NCBI GenBank assembly: GCA_018262985.1
Contig: JADFDI010000001.1
Span: 62,001-126,000, forward strand
Source: Spirochaetota bacterium
GTDB taxonomy: Bacteria; Spirochaetota; Spirochaetia; Treponematales; UBA12059
Length of the DNA: 64,000 nt
Reading direction: 5' to 3'
The position numbers and the translations under genes were made by a program. Below are positions 18,469 through 25,890 of this stretch, in pieces (the stretch's first letter is position 1; each line of letters opens with the position of its first letter). Under the pieces are notes generated by a model. It ran no database searches and was not told the DNA's origin. It was given only the letters and a program-made list of their open reading frames with translations.

Positions 18469-19772
18469 GCTCGGTCGATCCTGTTCCTTTCGAAATACAA
18501 CTGGGGCTGGATTTCGGAACGACGTTCACGAAGGCCTGCGTGTACGAGCTCGAGCTCAACCGGCGCGGCCTCTGCCCGTTCCCGGAACGCATGCGGCAGG
18601 ATTTCGGACTGTTGCCCACCCGCCTCGCGCTCGATGCCGACGGCGTGGTGCGTTTCGATACTTCGGAATCCTCCCGCGATCGCATCGTCGAGTACTTCAA
18701 GCTCGGCATCGCGGGCATGCGGATCGGCAGGACAGGACCCGCGGCCATCAAAGGCGACATTTCGGTTCCGCGCCCGCGCGTCTACTCGGCCTACTATCTC
18801 GCACGGGTCATCGCGATGGTGGAGGCGTGGGAGTCCGCCCGACTTGGAGCGGCCTTCGGAAGCCGGCAGCTGGAATGGTCCGCCAGTGTGGGCATTCCTG
18901 TCGCTTATTTCGATTCATCCGCCCGCGGCGCTTTCGAGGAGGTCGTCCACGTCGCGTTCGCCATCAAGGGCGAGGTCGGAGACGCCGAGCGCTTGTCTCG
19001 CCTCGAAAGCCTGTATCGAGAAGCCATCAACACGCCGCGCAATGCCCGCATGTCGACCACGCCGGAATTGTACGCCGAAGCGGCCGGCCTCCTGTCGAGC
19101 TACCGCACGCCGGACGGCGTATACGCCTTGTTCGATATCGGGGGTGGCACGCTCGACGGCGCGGCATTGCACTTCAAGCGGCGGCAAGGCGCTCCCAGCG
19201 TGAACTTCCTGACCTCGCAGGTCAGTCCTCTGGGCTTCGAAGCCTTGGTCCACGATTTCGCCGAACGGCTGGCTCCGTCTACCCGGACGGGCAGGGCATC
19301 GCTCGACAAGGTCAGGCAAGCCGTCAAGGTGCATCACCCGAAGCTTTCGCCAGTCGCGGGACCGGCCCGTGAACAAGTGCGGCGCCACGTCGCCGCTGTC
19401 GTCATGGGTGCCAAACAGCGCTCGGATTTCGATTGGACGGCTCTACGATCGCTTCCCGTGATTTTTTTCGGTGGCGGCGCCGGGTCTCGCTGGCACGCCG
19501 ATGCCATCCTGGGAACCTGGGCCGATCGCCAGCATGAACGTTGCGGAATTCCGCGGTATGAACGCATCGACATGGACATGTTCGAGGACTCGGTCGAAGG
19601 GCTCGACCCGGAGAACGCCGGCCGCTTCCAGGTCGCTGTCGGGCTTTCTCAGCCGGAAGGCACCGGCACCCAGATCGTCGGATTCCCCAGCAGGAACCCC
19701 GATCTGTCGAGAGGCTACGACGCGGCCTGCCTTGATTGTGACGCCATCCTGAAGGAGCGTTACGGATGGTGA
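18465..19772 (+). CDS. Hsp70/actin-superfamily ATPase without a substrate-binding domain
   Basis: A 435-residue protein with the three nucleotide-binding signatures of the Hsp70/actin fold: phosphate-1 loop GLDFGTTFTKACVY (about residues 15-28), phosphate-2 loop FDIGGGTLDGAAL (about 223-235) and adenosine motif FFGGGAGS (about 333-340). It ends near residue 435, so the beta-sandwich peptide-binding domain and lid of DnaK are missing, and no DnaJ or GrpE gene is nearby. It is tightly coupled to the SNF2 helicase. I infer an ATP-driven switch or assembly factor for the operon's complex rather than a housekeeping chaperone. Actin-like filament formation is an alternative that the sequence cannot exclude. 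Confidence 0.82.
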   Translation: MSSVDPVPFEIQLGLDFGTTFTKACVYELELNRRGLCPFPERMRQDFGLLPTRLALDADGVVRFDTSESSRDRIVEYFKLGIAGMRIGRTGPAAIKGDISVPRPRVYSAYYLARVIAMVEAWESARLGAAFGSRQLEWSASVGIPVAYFDSSARGAFEEVVHVAFAIKGEVGDAERLSRLESLYREAINTPRNARMSTTPELYAEAAGLLSSYRTPDGVYALFDIGGGTLDGAALHFKRRQGAPSVNFLTSQVSPLGFEALVHDFAERLAPSTRTGRASLDKVRQAVKVHHPKLSPVAGPAREQVRRHVAAVVMGAKQRSDFDWTALRSLPVIFFGGGAGSRWHADAILGTWADRQHERCGIPRYERIDMDMFEDSVEGLDPENAGRFQVAVGLSQPEGTGTQIVGFPSRNPDLSRGYDAACLDCDAILKERYGW

Positions 19773-19953
19773 GGCTTTGCGTCATTTCCTGCAGCTCCAA
19801 CCGCCGAGTCAGCAGCGTAGTGCCTAACAGCGAAAGATTTGATTGGCAAACGACAAGCGGGGTTCCGATACTCCAGACAATCCTCGTGACTCCATGGGAT
19901 TTGGAAGCCGCTTACTCATCGCTATCACGTACCTCTTCTATTGAAACACAAGG
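19773..19953. other. Lower-GC spacer between the Hsp70-like gene and the WYL regulator gene
   Basis: About 180 bases that look noticeably poorer in G+C than both neighbours. A 71-codon frame (19766-19981) runs through it, overlapping the Hsp70 stop and the WYL start, but it has no recognisable domain and no convincing ribosome-binding site. It may be a degraded gene end or a recombination scar, and it probably also carries the WYL promoter. No transposon ends or inverted repeats were found. Confidence 0.4.
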
Positions 19954-20889
19954 ATGCGGATCGTCCGGCGGATTGCCGTGAGCAAGCGCGGCGCCATCCA
20001 TCGCTACTACCTCATCGTCGAGAAGGTGTCGCGGGGCGGCATGCCGTCGTTCGCGGCGATCAAGCGGCAGCTCGAGGCCGAGGGCTTCGAGCTCGACGAG
20101 CGCACGCTGCGGCGCGACCTTCAGGACCTGCGCGAGGAGTACGGGCTCGAGCTGCGCTACGACCGCGCGCGGAACGGCTACGCGCTCGACTCCGGCGCGC
20201 CGGGCGGCGCGGAAATCGTGCCCTTCCTCAAGGCGGCGATGGAAGCCGAGCTCCTCGTGTCCTCGTTCGCCGACCTGCGCGCCACGCGGGGACTCGTCGA
20301 GTTTTCCGGCGCGGGGAATTTCCGCGGGGCGGAGTGGCTCGGGCCGATTTTCACGGCTCTGAAGGAGCGGCGCGAACTGGAATTCGACCACGCCGCGTTC
20401 GGCGCCGACGAAGCCCTGGGGTACGTCGTGCGGCCCCTCAGGCTCAAGGAGTACGAGGGCCGCTGGTACCTCGTGGCGGCCCTGTCCGGGAAGCCGGGCG
20501 CGCGCGTGTTCGGCCTCGACCGCATCGAACGGCTCGAGGTGACCGACCGCGTCTTTCCGGCATCGGCGCGGCCGCGCCGGGTTGACGCGCCGCGCATCGG
20601 CGTGAGCGGCTTCGGTCAGCCGGCGATCGACGTGACGCTCGACTTCGAGCCGTTCCAGGGCAACTACCTCAAATCGCTGCCGCTCCACGAGTCGCAGGAA
20701 ATCCTCGAGGACAACGAGGAACGCTTCGTCGTCAAGATTCATGTCGTGGACAACTACGAGCTCCGGCGGATCATCCTGGGCTACGGCGCCGACGTGGCCG
20801 TGCTCGAGCCGCGAGGCCTCGCGGAGGAAATCGCGGCAATCCACGAAAAAAGCGCGGCCATCCATCGACAAGGGCGCGGTTTGTCCTAG
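19954..20889 (+). CDS. WYL-domain transcriptional regulator with N-terminal winged helix
   Basis: A 311-residue DeoR/HTH_11-type regulator. Residues 1-65 form a winged helix-turn-helix (FAAIKRQLEAEG, ERTLRRDLQDLREEYG). A central WYL domain carries KEYEGRWYLVAA near residues 166-177 and VFGLDRIERLEV, and a C-terminal WCX-like extension follows. WYL regulators (CapW, BrxR and relatives) are common in phage-defence islands, where they repress their system until a nucleic-acid ligand appears. An AAGG box sits immediately before ATG 19954. The gene lies between the mod-res-SNF2-Hsp70 run and the AAA/M41 protease gene, which begins 15 to 36 bases after its stop. The palindrome at 8461 is a plausible target; direct evidence is lacking. 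Confidence 0.87.
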   Translation: MRIVRRIAVSKRGAIHRYYLIVEKVSRGGMPSFAAIKRQLEAEGFELDERTLRRDLQDLREEYGLELRYDRARNGYALDSGAPGGAEIVPFLKAAMEAELLVSSFADLRATRGLVEFSGAGNFRGAEWLGPIFTALKERRELEFDHAAFGADEALGYVVRPLRLKEYEGRWYLVAALSGKPGARVFGLDRIERLEVTDRVFPASARPRRVDAPRIGVSGFGQPAIDVTLDFEPFQGNYLKSLPLHESQEILEDNEERFVVKIHVVDNYELRRIILGYGADVAVLEPRGLAEEIAAIHEKSAAIHRQGRGLS

Positions 20890-20925
20890 TGGATCATTAT
20901 CGTCATGCCCATGGAGGATCGGACC

Positions 20926-22974
20926 ATGGACACGACGAATGCGCTCTCGACGGAAATCCTCGCGGAACGGCTCGCCCGCCTCGAGGCCGCGGCGTCCGCG
21001 CTCAAGCGGGAATTCTCCGGCATCGACCGGGCGATTGACCGCGTGGTGGATGCGATCCGCTCGTGGTACCTGATGCCCGAACTCCAGGCGCGGCCCCTCG
21101 TCGTGAATCTCTGGGGCCTGACCGGCACGGGCAAGACCTCGATGGTCCTGCGCCTGATCGAGCTGCTCGATCTGGGCGACCGGACTTTCCGCTTCGACCT
21201 CGGGCTCGAGAATTTCGGCTACCATCTATCCAGCGAACTCGAAAAGCGGGGGCAGCACGCCGCGGATACGCCGACGGTCTTCGTGTTCGACGAAATCCAG
21301 AACGCCCGCACCATCGACGAAACGGGCAAGGAGTCCGGTCCCCGCGACGCGAAGCTCGTCTGGGAGCTGCTCGACACGGGTACCTTCATCGCGGGCAGTA
21401 CCTGGCATTCGCGTTCGCGTTCGACGAGCGTCCTCGCGCTCCGCTCGTTCGTGGACGTGGCCCTCGCCGAGGGCATCACGTTCGCGGAAGGCCGCGTGGC
21501 GGACGAACCGGAGCGGTACGCGCAAATCATGGGTCGCAGCGAGGCGAGCCTGGATATTCTCACCGACGTCGAGATGGCGCCGATAGGCGAGACCCTCGAG
21601 CTGCCCCTGTACCGGATCCGGCAACGGCTCGAACGCGCGGGGACGAAGGAGCTGGTCGCCTTGCTCGACGAGGCTCGCGCGCTCGCGCTCAGCCAACGGC
21701 ACTACGATTTCCGGTCCGCGCTGGTGTTCATGATCGGCAATCTCGACGAGGCGTTCGCAATGAGCGGCGAGCTCAATCCCGACTCCGACCCCGACCAGTT
21801 TCGCGATGCGACCCTGCGCATCGGCGCGCCCGAAATCAAGAAGGCGCTCCGCAAGCGCTTCCGAGCCGAGCAGATCGCGCGGCTCGGAAGCATCCACGTC
21901 GCGTACCCCGCGCTCGGAAGCGCCGATTACGCGCGGGTCATCAGGAGCCGGCTCGAGCGCGTCTCCGCGGACGCCGAGGAGCTTTCCGGTCTCCGGGTCG
22001 AGTTCGACGCGTCGATCGACGCACTCGTGCTCGCCGAAGGCGTGTACCCGACCCAGGGCGTGCGATCGGTACTCTCGACCATCGACGAACTCGTGAAGGC
22101 GGGACTCGGAGCGTTCCTCGCGGGGGCGCTCGCCGCGCGGGAGCGTGGCGTCGACGCTGCGCGGATTTCCTACGCCGACGGAACGATGTACGCGGAGCTC
22201 GTCGCTGGAACGAGGTGCGTAGGCATGCTGGAGCGTCCCTGCCCGATCGAGCTCGGGCGTCGCCGGAAGAGCGCGCGCGACGACCGGCAGGCCATCGTGG
22301 CCGCGCACGAGGCGGGGCACGCCGCGCTCGCCGTGATCCTGCTCGGTCGCATGCCCAGGCTCGCGGTGTCGCGGAGCGCCGATGATGCTACGCAGGGCTT
22401 TGTCGGCGGACGGCTTTTCGACCGCATCGTCGTCAAGGACGAGCTCGTCCCGCGGCTTGCGGTCCTGCTGGGTGGACGGGTCGCCGAACGCCTCGTGTTC
22501 GGGGCTGAGGCCGTTACGGACGGCGCGTCCTCCGACCTGTCCGAGGCGACCCGCTTCGCGCTCGAGTCCGCCAAATCGGACGGATTCGGTCCCGCGCTCG
22601 AGTCGCACCGCGAGCCTGCCGGGTCGCAGAACCACTATTTCCACGACCGCGACGGGAGCATGGAAGAGCTCGCGTCGGCGTGGCTCCGCGAGGCGGAAGC
22701 GCTCGCCGAGGCAACGCTCCGCCGCCACGAAGTCCTTTTCGACGCATTTGCCGGACGGCTCTTCGAGGATGGGCGGATCGACCGCGCGGCCATCGAAACT
22801 ATCGTGGCGCGCCACCTTCCCGGCTTCCGCGAACGCACTGCCATTTTCGACGGTTCGGTCGGACGCCACGCGGATGCGCTGCGCGCGCGGCTCGCCGCCC
22901 GCTCGAGCGTCGCCGTTCCGGCGGCAGGCTCCGAGGTCGGCGCGGATGTGGCCGCATACGGGAGGAATGGATGA
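20926..22974 (+). CDS. Soluble FtsH-like AAA ATPase with M41 metalloprotease domain
   Basis: A protein of 682 residues. I prefer ATG 20926 because GGAGG at 20913-20917 is spaced 8 bases from it; in-frame ATGs at 20905 and 20911 would add up to 7 residues. The N-terminal ATPase has Walker A GLTGTGKTS (about 64-72), a VFVFDEIQ Walker B near 118 and an FMIGNLDEAF sensor region near 268. The C-terminal M41 domain has the zinc motif HEAGH (461-465), GGRVAERLVFG, and the DGASSDLSEAT segment that supplies FtsH's third zinc ligand. FtsH normally has two N-terminal membrane helices; none are visible here, so this should be a cytosolic ATP-dependent protease. It follows the WYL regulator closely. Its substrates, perhaps phage proteins or a defence component, are unknown. 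Confidence 0.82.
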   Translation: MDTTNALSTEILAERLARLEAAASALKREFSGIDRAIDRVVDAIRSWYLMPELQARPLVVNLWGLTGTGKTSMVLRLIELLDLGDRTFRFDLGLENFGYHLSSELEKRGQHAADTPTVFVFDEIQNARTIDETGKESGPRDAKLVWELLDTGTFIAGSTWHSRSRSTSVLALRSFVDVALAEGITFAEGRVADEPERYAQIMGRSEASLDILTDVEMAPIGETLELPLYRIRQRLERAGTKELVALLDEARALALSQRHYDFRSALVFMIGNLDEAFAMSGELNPDSDPDQFRDATLRIGAPEIKKALRKRFRAEQIARLGSIHVAYPALGSADYARVIRSRLERVSADAEELSGLRVEFDASIDALVLAEGVYPTQGVRSVLSTIDELVKAGLGAFLAGALAARERGVDAARISYADGTMYAELVAGTRCVGMLERPCPIELGRRRKSARDDRQAIVAAHEAGHAALAVILLGRMPRLAVSRSADDATQGFVGGRLFDRIVVKDELVPRLAVLLGGRVAERLVFGAEAVTDGASSDLSEATRFALESAKSDGFGPALESHREPAGSQNHYFHDRDGSMEELASAWLREAEALAEATLRRHEVLFDAFAGRLFEDGRIDRAAIETIVARHLPGFRERTAIFDGSVGRHADALRARLAARSSVAVPAAGSEVGADVAAYGRNG

Positions 22975-23044
22975 GGAAGGGCGACCGTCCGCGATTCACC
23001 TCGTCGAAGCCGAGCGTCTCGTGCTTGCCTGGGATTTGCAGTCC

Positions 23045-23089
23045 GGAATGTGTTGCATTCCAGCCGTAATGTCTTACAATTCAAGACAT
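23045..23089 (+). promoter_or_regulatory. abiE promoter with two inverted repeats
   Basis: A sigma70-like promoter TTGCAT (23053-23058), 16 bases, TACAAT (23075-23080) is overlaid by two inverted repeats: GGAATG-5-CATTCC (23045-23061) and ATGTCTT-7-AAGACAT (23069-23089). Streptococcal AbiEi is known to repress its operon by binding two inverted repeats, which fits. The expected transcription start is only a few bases before GTG 23091, so the message may be leaderless. Confidence 0.65.
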
Positions 23090-23090
23090 A

Positions 23091-23741
23091 GTGGCTGATT
23101 TGAGACAGTTTTCCGAGCTCGGACCGGAGCTCGACTTCCTGGCCCTCCGCCTGACACTCGGCGAGGAAGGGAATCTTCGCGACAGGGTGAGCCGGCTCCT
23201 GCGAGCCGGAACGCTCGTCGGCGTCGTGCGCGGCATCTACGTGACGGCGCCGGAACTCAGGAAGCGTCCCGTGTCGCTCGAGATCCTGGCCAACATGATC
23301 AACGGCCCCTCGTATGTCTCGTTCGAGTACGCGCTTTCGAGGGCGGGCCTCATTCCCGAGGCGGCGGTGGCGATTACTTCGGCTTCGGCGACGCGCAACC
23401 GGCGTTACGTCACGCCGCTCGGCGCCTTCCTCTACCGCCGCCTTCCTCCCGCGGTGTACCGCTTCGGCTGGACGAGGCAGGAGCTGGCGGACGGTTCGGG
23501 CTACCTGGTCGCGCGCCCGGAAAAGGCCTTGCTCGACTGGCTCTTCGTCGCGGGAGCGGCCCGCTCCGTGCGCGCCCTCGAGGAGCGGCTCGAGTCCGAT
23601 CTGCGGCTCGACCGCGCCGCGTTCGAAAGCCTCGACCGCGAACGTCTTGCGGAGTACGTCGCCCTCATGCCGGGACGCACCTTCGCCATCCATTTCCGCA
23701 AACTGCTCGAACGACGCCGGGGAGGCGCGATCCATGCATGA
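23091..23741 (+). CDS. AbiEi-family antitoxin/repressor of a type IV toxin-antitoxin pair
   Basis: A 216-residue protein of the AbiEi antitoxin family: an N-terminal winged-helix region (NLRDRVSRLLRAGTLVGVVRGIYV), then the conserved core NMINGPSYVSFEYALSRAGLIPE and the later YLVARPEKALLDWL motif. It starts at GTG 23091, directly after a promoter with two inverted repeats that the protein probably binds to repress itself. It overlaps the toxin gene by 8 bases, the usual antitoxin-first arrangement. In AbiE systems the pair gives abortive infection against phage, and the antitoxin acts without stably binding the toxin (type IV). That places it naturally in this defence island. Confidence 0.87.
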   Translation: MADLRQFSELGPELDFLALRLTLGEEGNLRDRVSRLLRAGTLVGVVRGIYVTAPELRKRPVSLEILANMINGPSYVSFEYALSRAGLIPEAAVAITSASATRNRRYVTPLGAFLYRRLPPAVYRFGWTRQELADGSGYLVARPEKALLDWLFVAGAARSVRALEERLESDLRLDRAAFESLDRERLAEYVALMPGRTFAIHFRKLLERRRGGAIHA

Positions 23742-24591
23742 CGCGATACGCGCGATGATCGAAAAGCGCGAGCCCCGGGACTCATCGGATTGGGACCGCG
23801 CGCTCCGTGAAGTCCTTCAGGAAGCTGCGCTCGCCGGGCTCTGGCGCAGGGGATTTTTCGACGATGCCGCCTTTTACGGCGGCACCGCGCTCCGCCTGTT
23901 CCACGGCCTGGACCGTTTTTCCGAAGATCTCGACTTTACGCTCATCGCCCCCAGGCCCGACTGGCGTCTCGCGGAGCGACTGGCGGGCTTGCGCGAGGAA
24001 ATCGAGTCCTTCGGATTCGTCGTGGAAATCGATCCGAAACACGAAGGCCGCATCGACTCGGCTTTCATCAAGGCGAACACGAAGATCCACCTGCTCGACG
24101 TCAGGGCGCCCGAGCGCGTCGTCGGCATGGCCGCGGGGAATCGCCTGGTGCGGGTGAAGCTGGAACTCGACACCGATCCTCCGGCAGGAATCGAAAGCGA
24201 GCGACGGATACTGCTCGAGCCTTTTCCCGTCTCCGTTCGCGTGGTGACGCCGCCCTGCCTCTTCGCCGGAAAGTTGCATGCGTGCATCGGCCGGTCCTGG
24301 AAGACCCGGGTGAAGGGTCGGGACTGGTACGACCTGCTTTTCTTTGCGGCCCGCGGCGTGACGCCGGATATCTCCCACCTGGAAGCGCGGCTCAGGCGGA
24401 GCGGGCATTGGACCGGCGAGAGCCGGCTTTGCGTCGAAGACGCCCGCAGTCTGCTCCTCGACCGCGTGGCGACGGTCGATTGGAAGCAGGCCGTCGAGGA
24501 CGTCCTGCCCTTCGTCCGCGATCCCCGGTCCGTCGAGCTTTGGGGCGTCGACCTGTTCCGGGCCGCGTTGGAACGCATCCGCTGGGCCTGA
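23734..24591 (+). CDS. AbiEii/AbiGii-type nucleotidyltransferase toxin
   Basis: A 285-residue protein starting at ATG 23734, which overlaps the antitoxin stop by 8 bases; the open frame extends further upstream but that part is only a shadow of the antitoxin gene. It carries the DNA polymerase beta-type nucleotidyltransferase motif GGTALRLFHGLDRFSEDLDF (about residues 49-68), with the two metal-binding aspartates in the DLDF segment, and the downstream FAGKLHACIGR and KGRDWYDLLFF motifs of the AbiEii family. Relatives block growth by transferring nucleotides to tRNA or a similar target. All the expected catalytic residues appear to be present, so the toxin should be active. Confidence 0.88.
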   Translation: MHDAIRAMIEKREPRDSSDWDRALREVLQEAALAGLWRRGFFDDAAFYGGTALRLFHGLDRFSEDLDFTLIAPRPDWRLAERLAGLREEIESFGFVVEIDPKHEGRIDSAFIKANTKIHLLDVRAPERVVGMAAGNRLVRVKLELDTDPPAGIESERRILLEPFPVSVRVVTPPCLFAGKLHACIGRSWKTRVKGRDWYDLLFFAARGVTPDISHLEARLRRSGHWTGESRLCVEDARSLLLDRVATVDWKQAVEDVLPFVRDPRSVELWGVDLFRAALERIRWA

Positions 24592-24606
24592 GGCTCACCC
24601 CGTCGC

Positions 24607-24635
24607 TTGAACGTCCTCGCTGCCCGTCCTACACT
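24607..24635 (+). promoter_or_regulatory. Sigma70-like promoter of the PatB/MalY-type gene
   Basis: TTGAAC (24607-24612), 17 bases, TACACT (24630-24635). It lies inside the upstream extension of the open frame, which supports placing the gene start at 24685 instead of 24607. Confidence 0.6.
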
Positions 24636-24684
24636 CCTCCCCGTCGCCTCCGATGCCATGAGAGCGGGCGGCGCGGAGGCCCCC

Positions 24685-25869
24685 ATGCCCTACGACTTCG
24701 ACTCACTTCTCGACCGCGTCCCCACCAACTCGATCAAGTGGAGCTACCGGAAGGAGCTCTCGGGGCGCGAGGATGTCATCCCGATGTGGGTGGCGGACAT
24801 GGACTTCGCCGTGGCGCCGGAAATCATCGAGGCGATAAAGGCGCGGGCGGCGCATCCGGTCTACGGCTATCCGGGAAGGCCCGACGCGTATTTCGAGGCG
24901 TTCAGGGCCTGGGCGGACCGGCGCTACGGGTGGGAAATAGCGCGGGAATGGATGGTCCACGTCCCGGGCGTCGTGCCCGCCGTCAACCTGGCGGTGAACG
25001 CGTACACGGAGCCGGGCGACGGCGTCGTCATCCAGGGGCCGGTCTACCACCCCTTCCGGCAGGCGGTCGAACGGAACGGGCGGCGCGTGGTCGACAATCC
25101 GCTCCGCCTGGTCGGGACGCGCTGGACTTTTGACCTCGAGGACCTCGGGCGCAAGGCGGACGAAGGGACGAAGCTCGTCATCCTCTCGAACCCGCACAAT
25201 CCCGTGGGGCGCGCCTGGTCGCGCGACGAGTTGTCGGCGCTCGCGGAGCACTGCGCGCGGAAAAACCTCGTCGTGGTTTCGGACGAGATCCACGCGGACC
25301 TGCTCGCACCCGGCGCGCGCCACGTCCCCTTCGCGACCGTTTCCGCGGACGCGGCCGCGCGCTCGGTCACCTGCCACTCGGCCAGCAAGAGCTTCAATAT
25401 CGCGGGCTTCAACACCGCGTGCGCCGTCATCCCGGACTCAGGTCTCCGTTCCCGCTTCGAGGCGACCGTGGCGCGCCTCGGCCTCGGCACGCCGAACGCC
25501 TTCGGCCTCGTGGCGCAGGAAGCCGCCTACGCGCGCGGCGAGGCATGGCTCGAGGAGCTCCTCGCCTACCTGCGGGGGAATTTTGAGCGGCTCCGCGAGG
25601 CGCTCGCCCCGTCGCCTATCATCGTCCACCCGCTCGAGGGCACCTACCTGGCCTGGCTCGATTGCGGCACGCTCATGCTCGAGGACGCGGCGCTCAAGCG
25701 CTTTTTCATCGAAAAGGCCGGTGTCTGGCTCGACGAGGGAATCAAGTTCGGTCCCGAAGGTTCCGGGTTCATGCGCATGAACCTGGCCTGTCCGCGCGCC
25801 ACGCTCGACGCGGCGCTCGGACGGATCTGGGACGCCCTCGAGGCGCTGCCGGGCGTCGACCTCGTGTAG
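24685..25869 (+). CDS. PatB/MalY-type PLP-dependent cystathionine beta-lyase (class II-like aminotransferase)
   Basis: A 394-residue fold-type I PLP enzyme starting at ATG 24685, with GGAGG 6 bases upstream and a promoter at 24607-24635. Family landmarks: WVADMDF near the N-terminus, GVVPAVN, SNPHNPVGRAW, VVSDEIHADL and the PLP-binding lysine in SASKSFNIAG (about residue 234). PatB/MalY enzymes cleave C-S bonds in cystathionine or cysteine conjugates, releasing a thiol or homocysteine, pyruvate and ammonia. Some also act as regulators, as MalY does in E. coli, but nothing nearby supports that here. Length is typical. It closes the plus-strand block; the next genes run on the minus strand, tail to tail with it. 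Confidence 0.85.
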   Translation: MPYDFDSLLDRVPTNSIKWSYRKELSGREDVIPMWVADMDFAVAPEIIEAIKARAAHPVYGYPGRPDAYFEAFRAWADRRYGWEIAREWMVHVPGVVPAVNLAVNAYTEPGDGVVIQGPVYHPFRQAVERNGRRVVDNPLRLVGTRWTFDLEDLGRKADEGTKLVILSNPHNPVGRAWSRDELSALAEHCARKNLVVVSDEIHADLLAPGARHVPFATVSADAAARSVTCHSASKSFNIAGFNTACAVIPDSGLRSRFEATVARLGLGTPNAFGLVAQEAAYARGEAWLEELLAYLRGNFERLREALAPSPIIVHPLEGTYLAWLDCGTLMLEDAALKRFFIEKAGVWLDEGIKFGPEGSGFMRMNLACPRATLDAALGRIWDALEALPGVDLV

Positions 25870-25890
25870 CGGCGACGGATCGGCAAGGGC

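Noticed and set aside
19766..19981. 71-residue frame overlapping the Hsp70 stop
   Set aside because: It has no domain, no ribosome-binding site and overlaps both neighbours, so it is described only as part of the spacer.
24607..24684. Longer N-terminus for the PatB/MalY-type enzyme
   Set aside because: The region contains a good promoter and the family sequence starts at MPYDFD (24685) with a GGAGG box.
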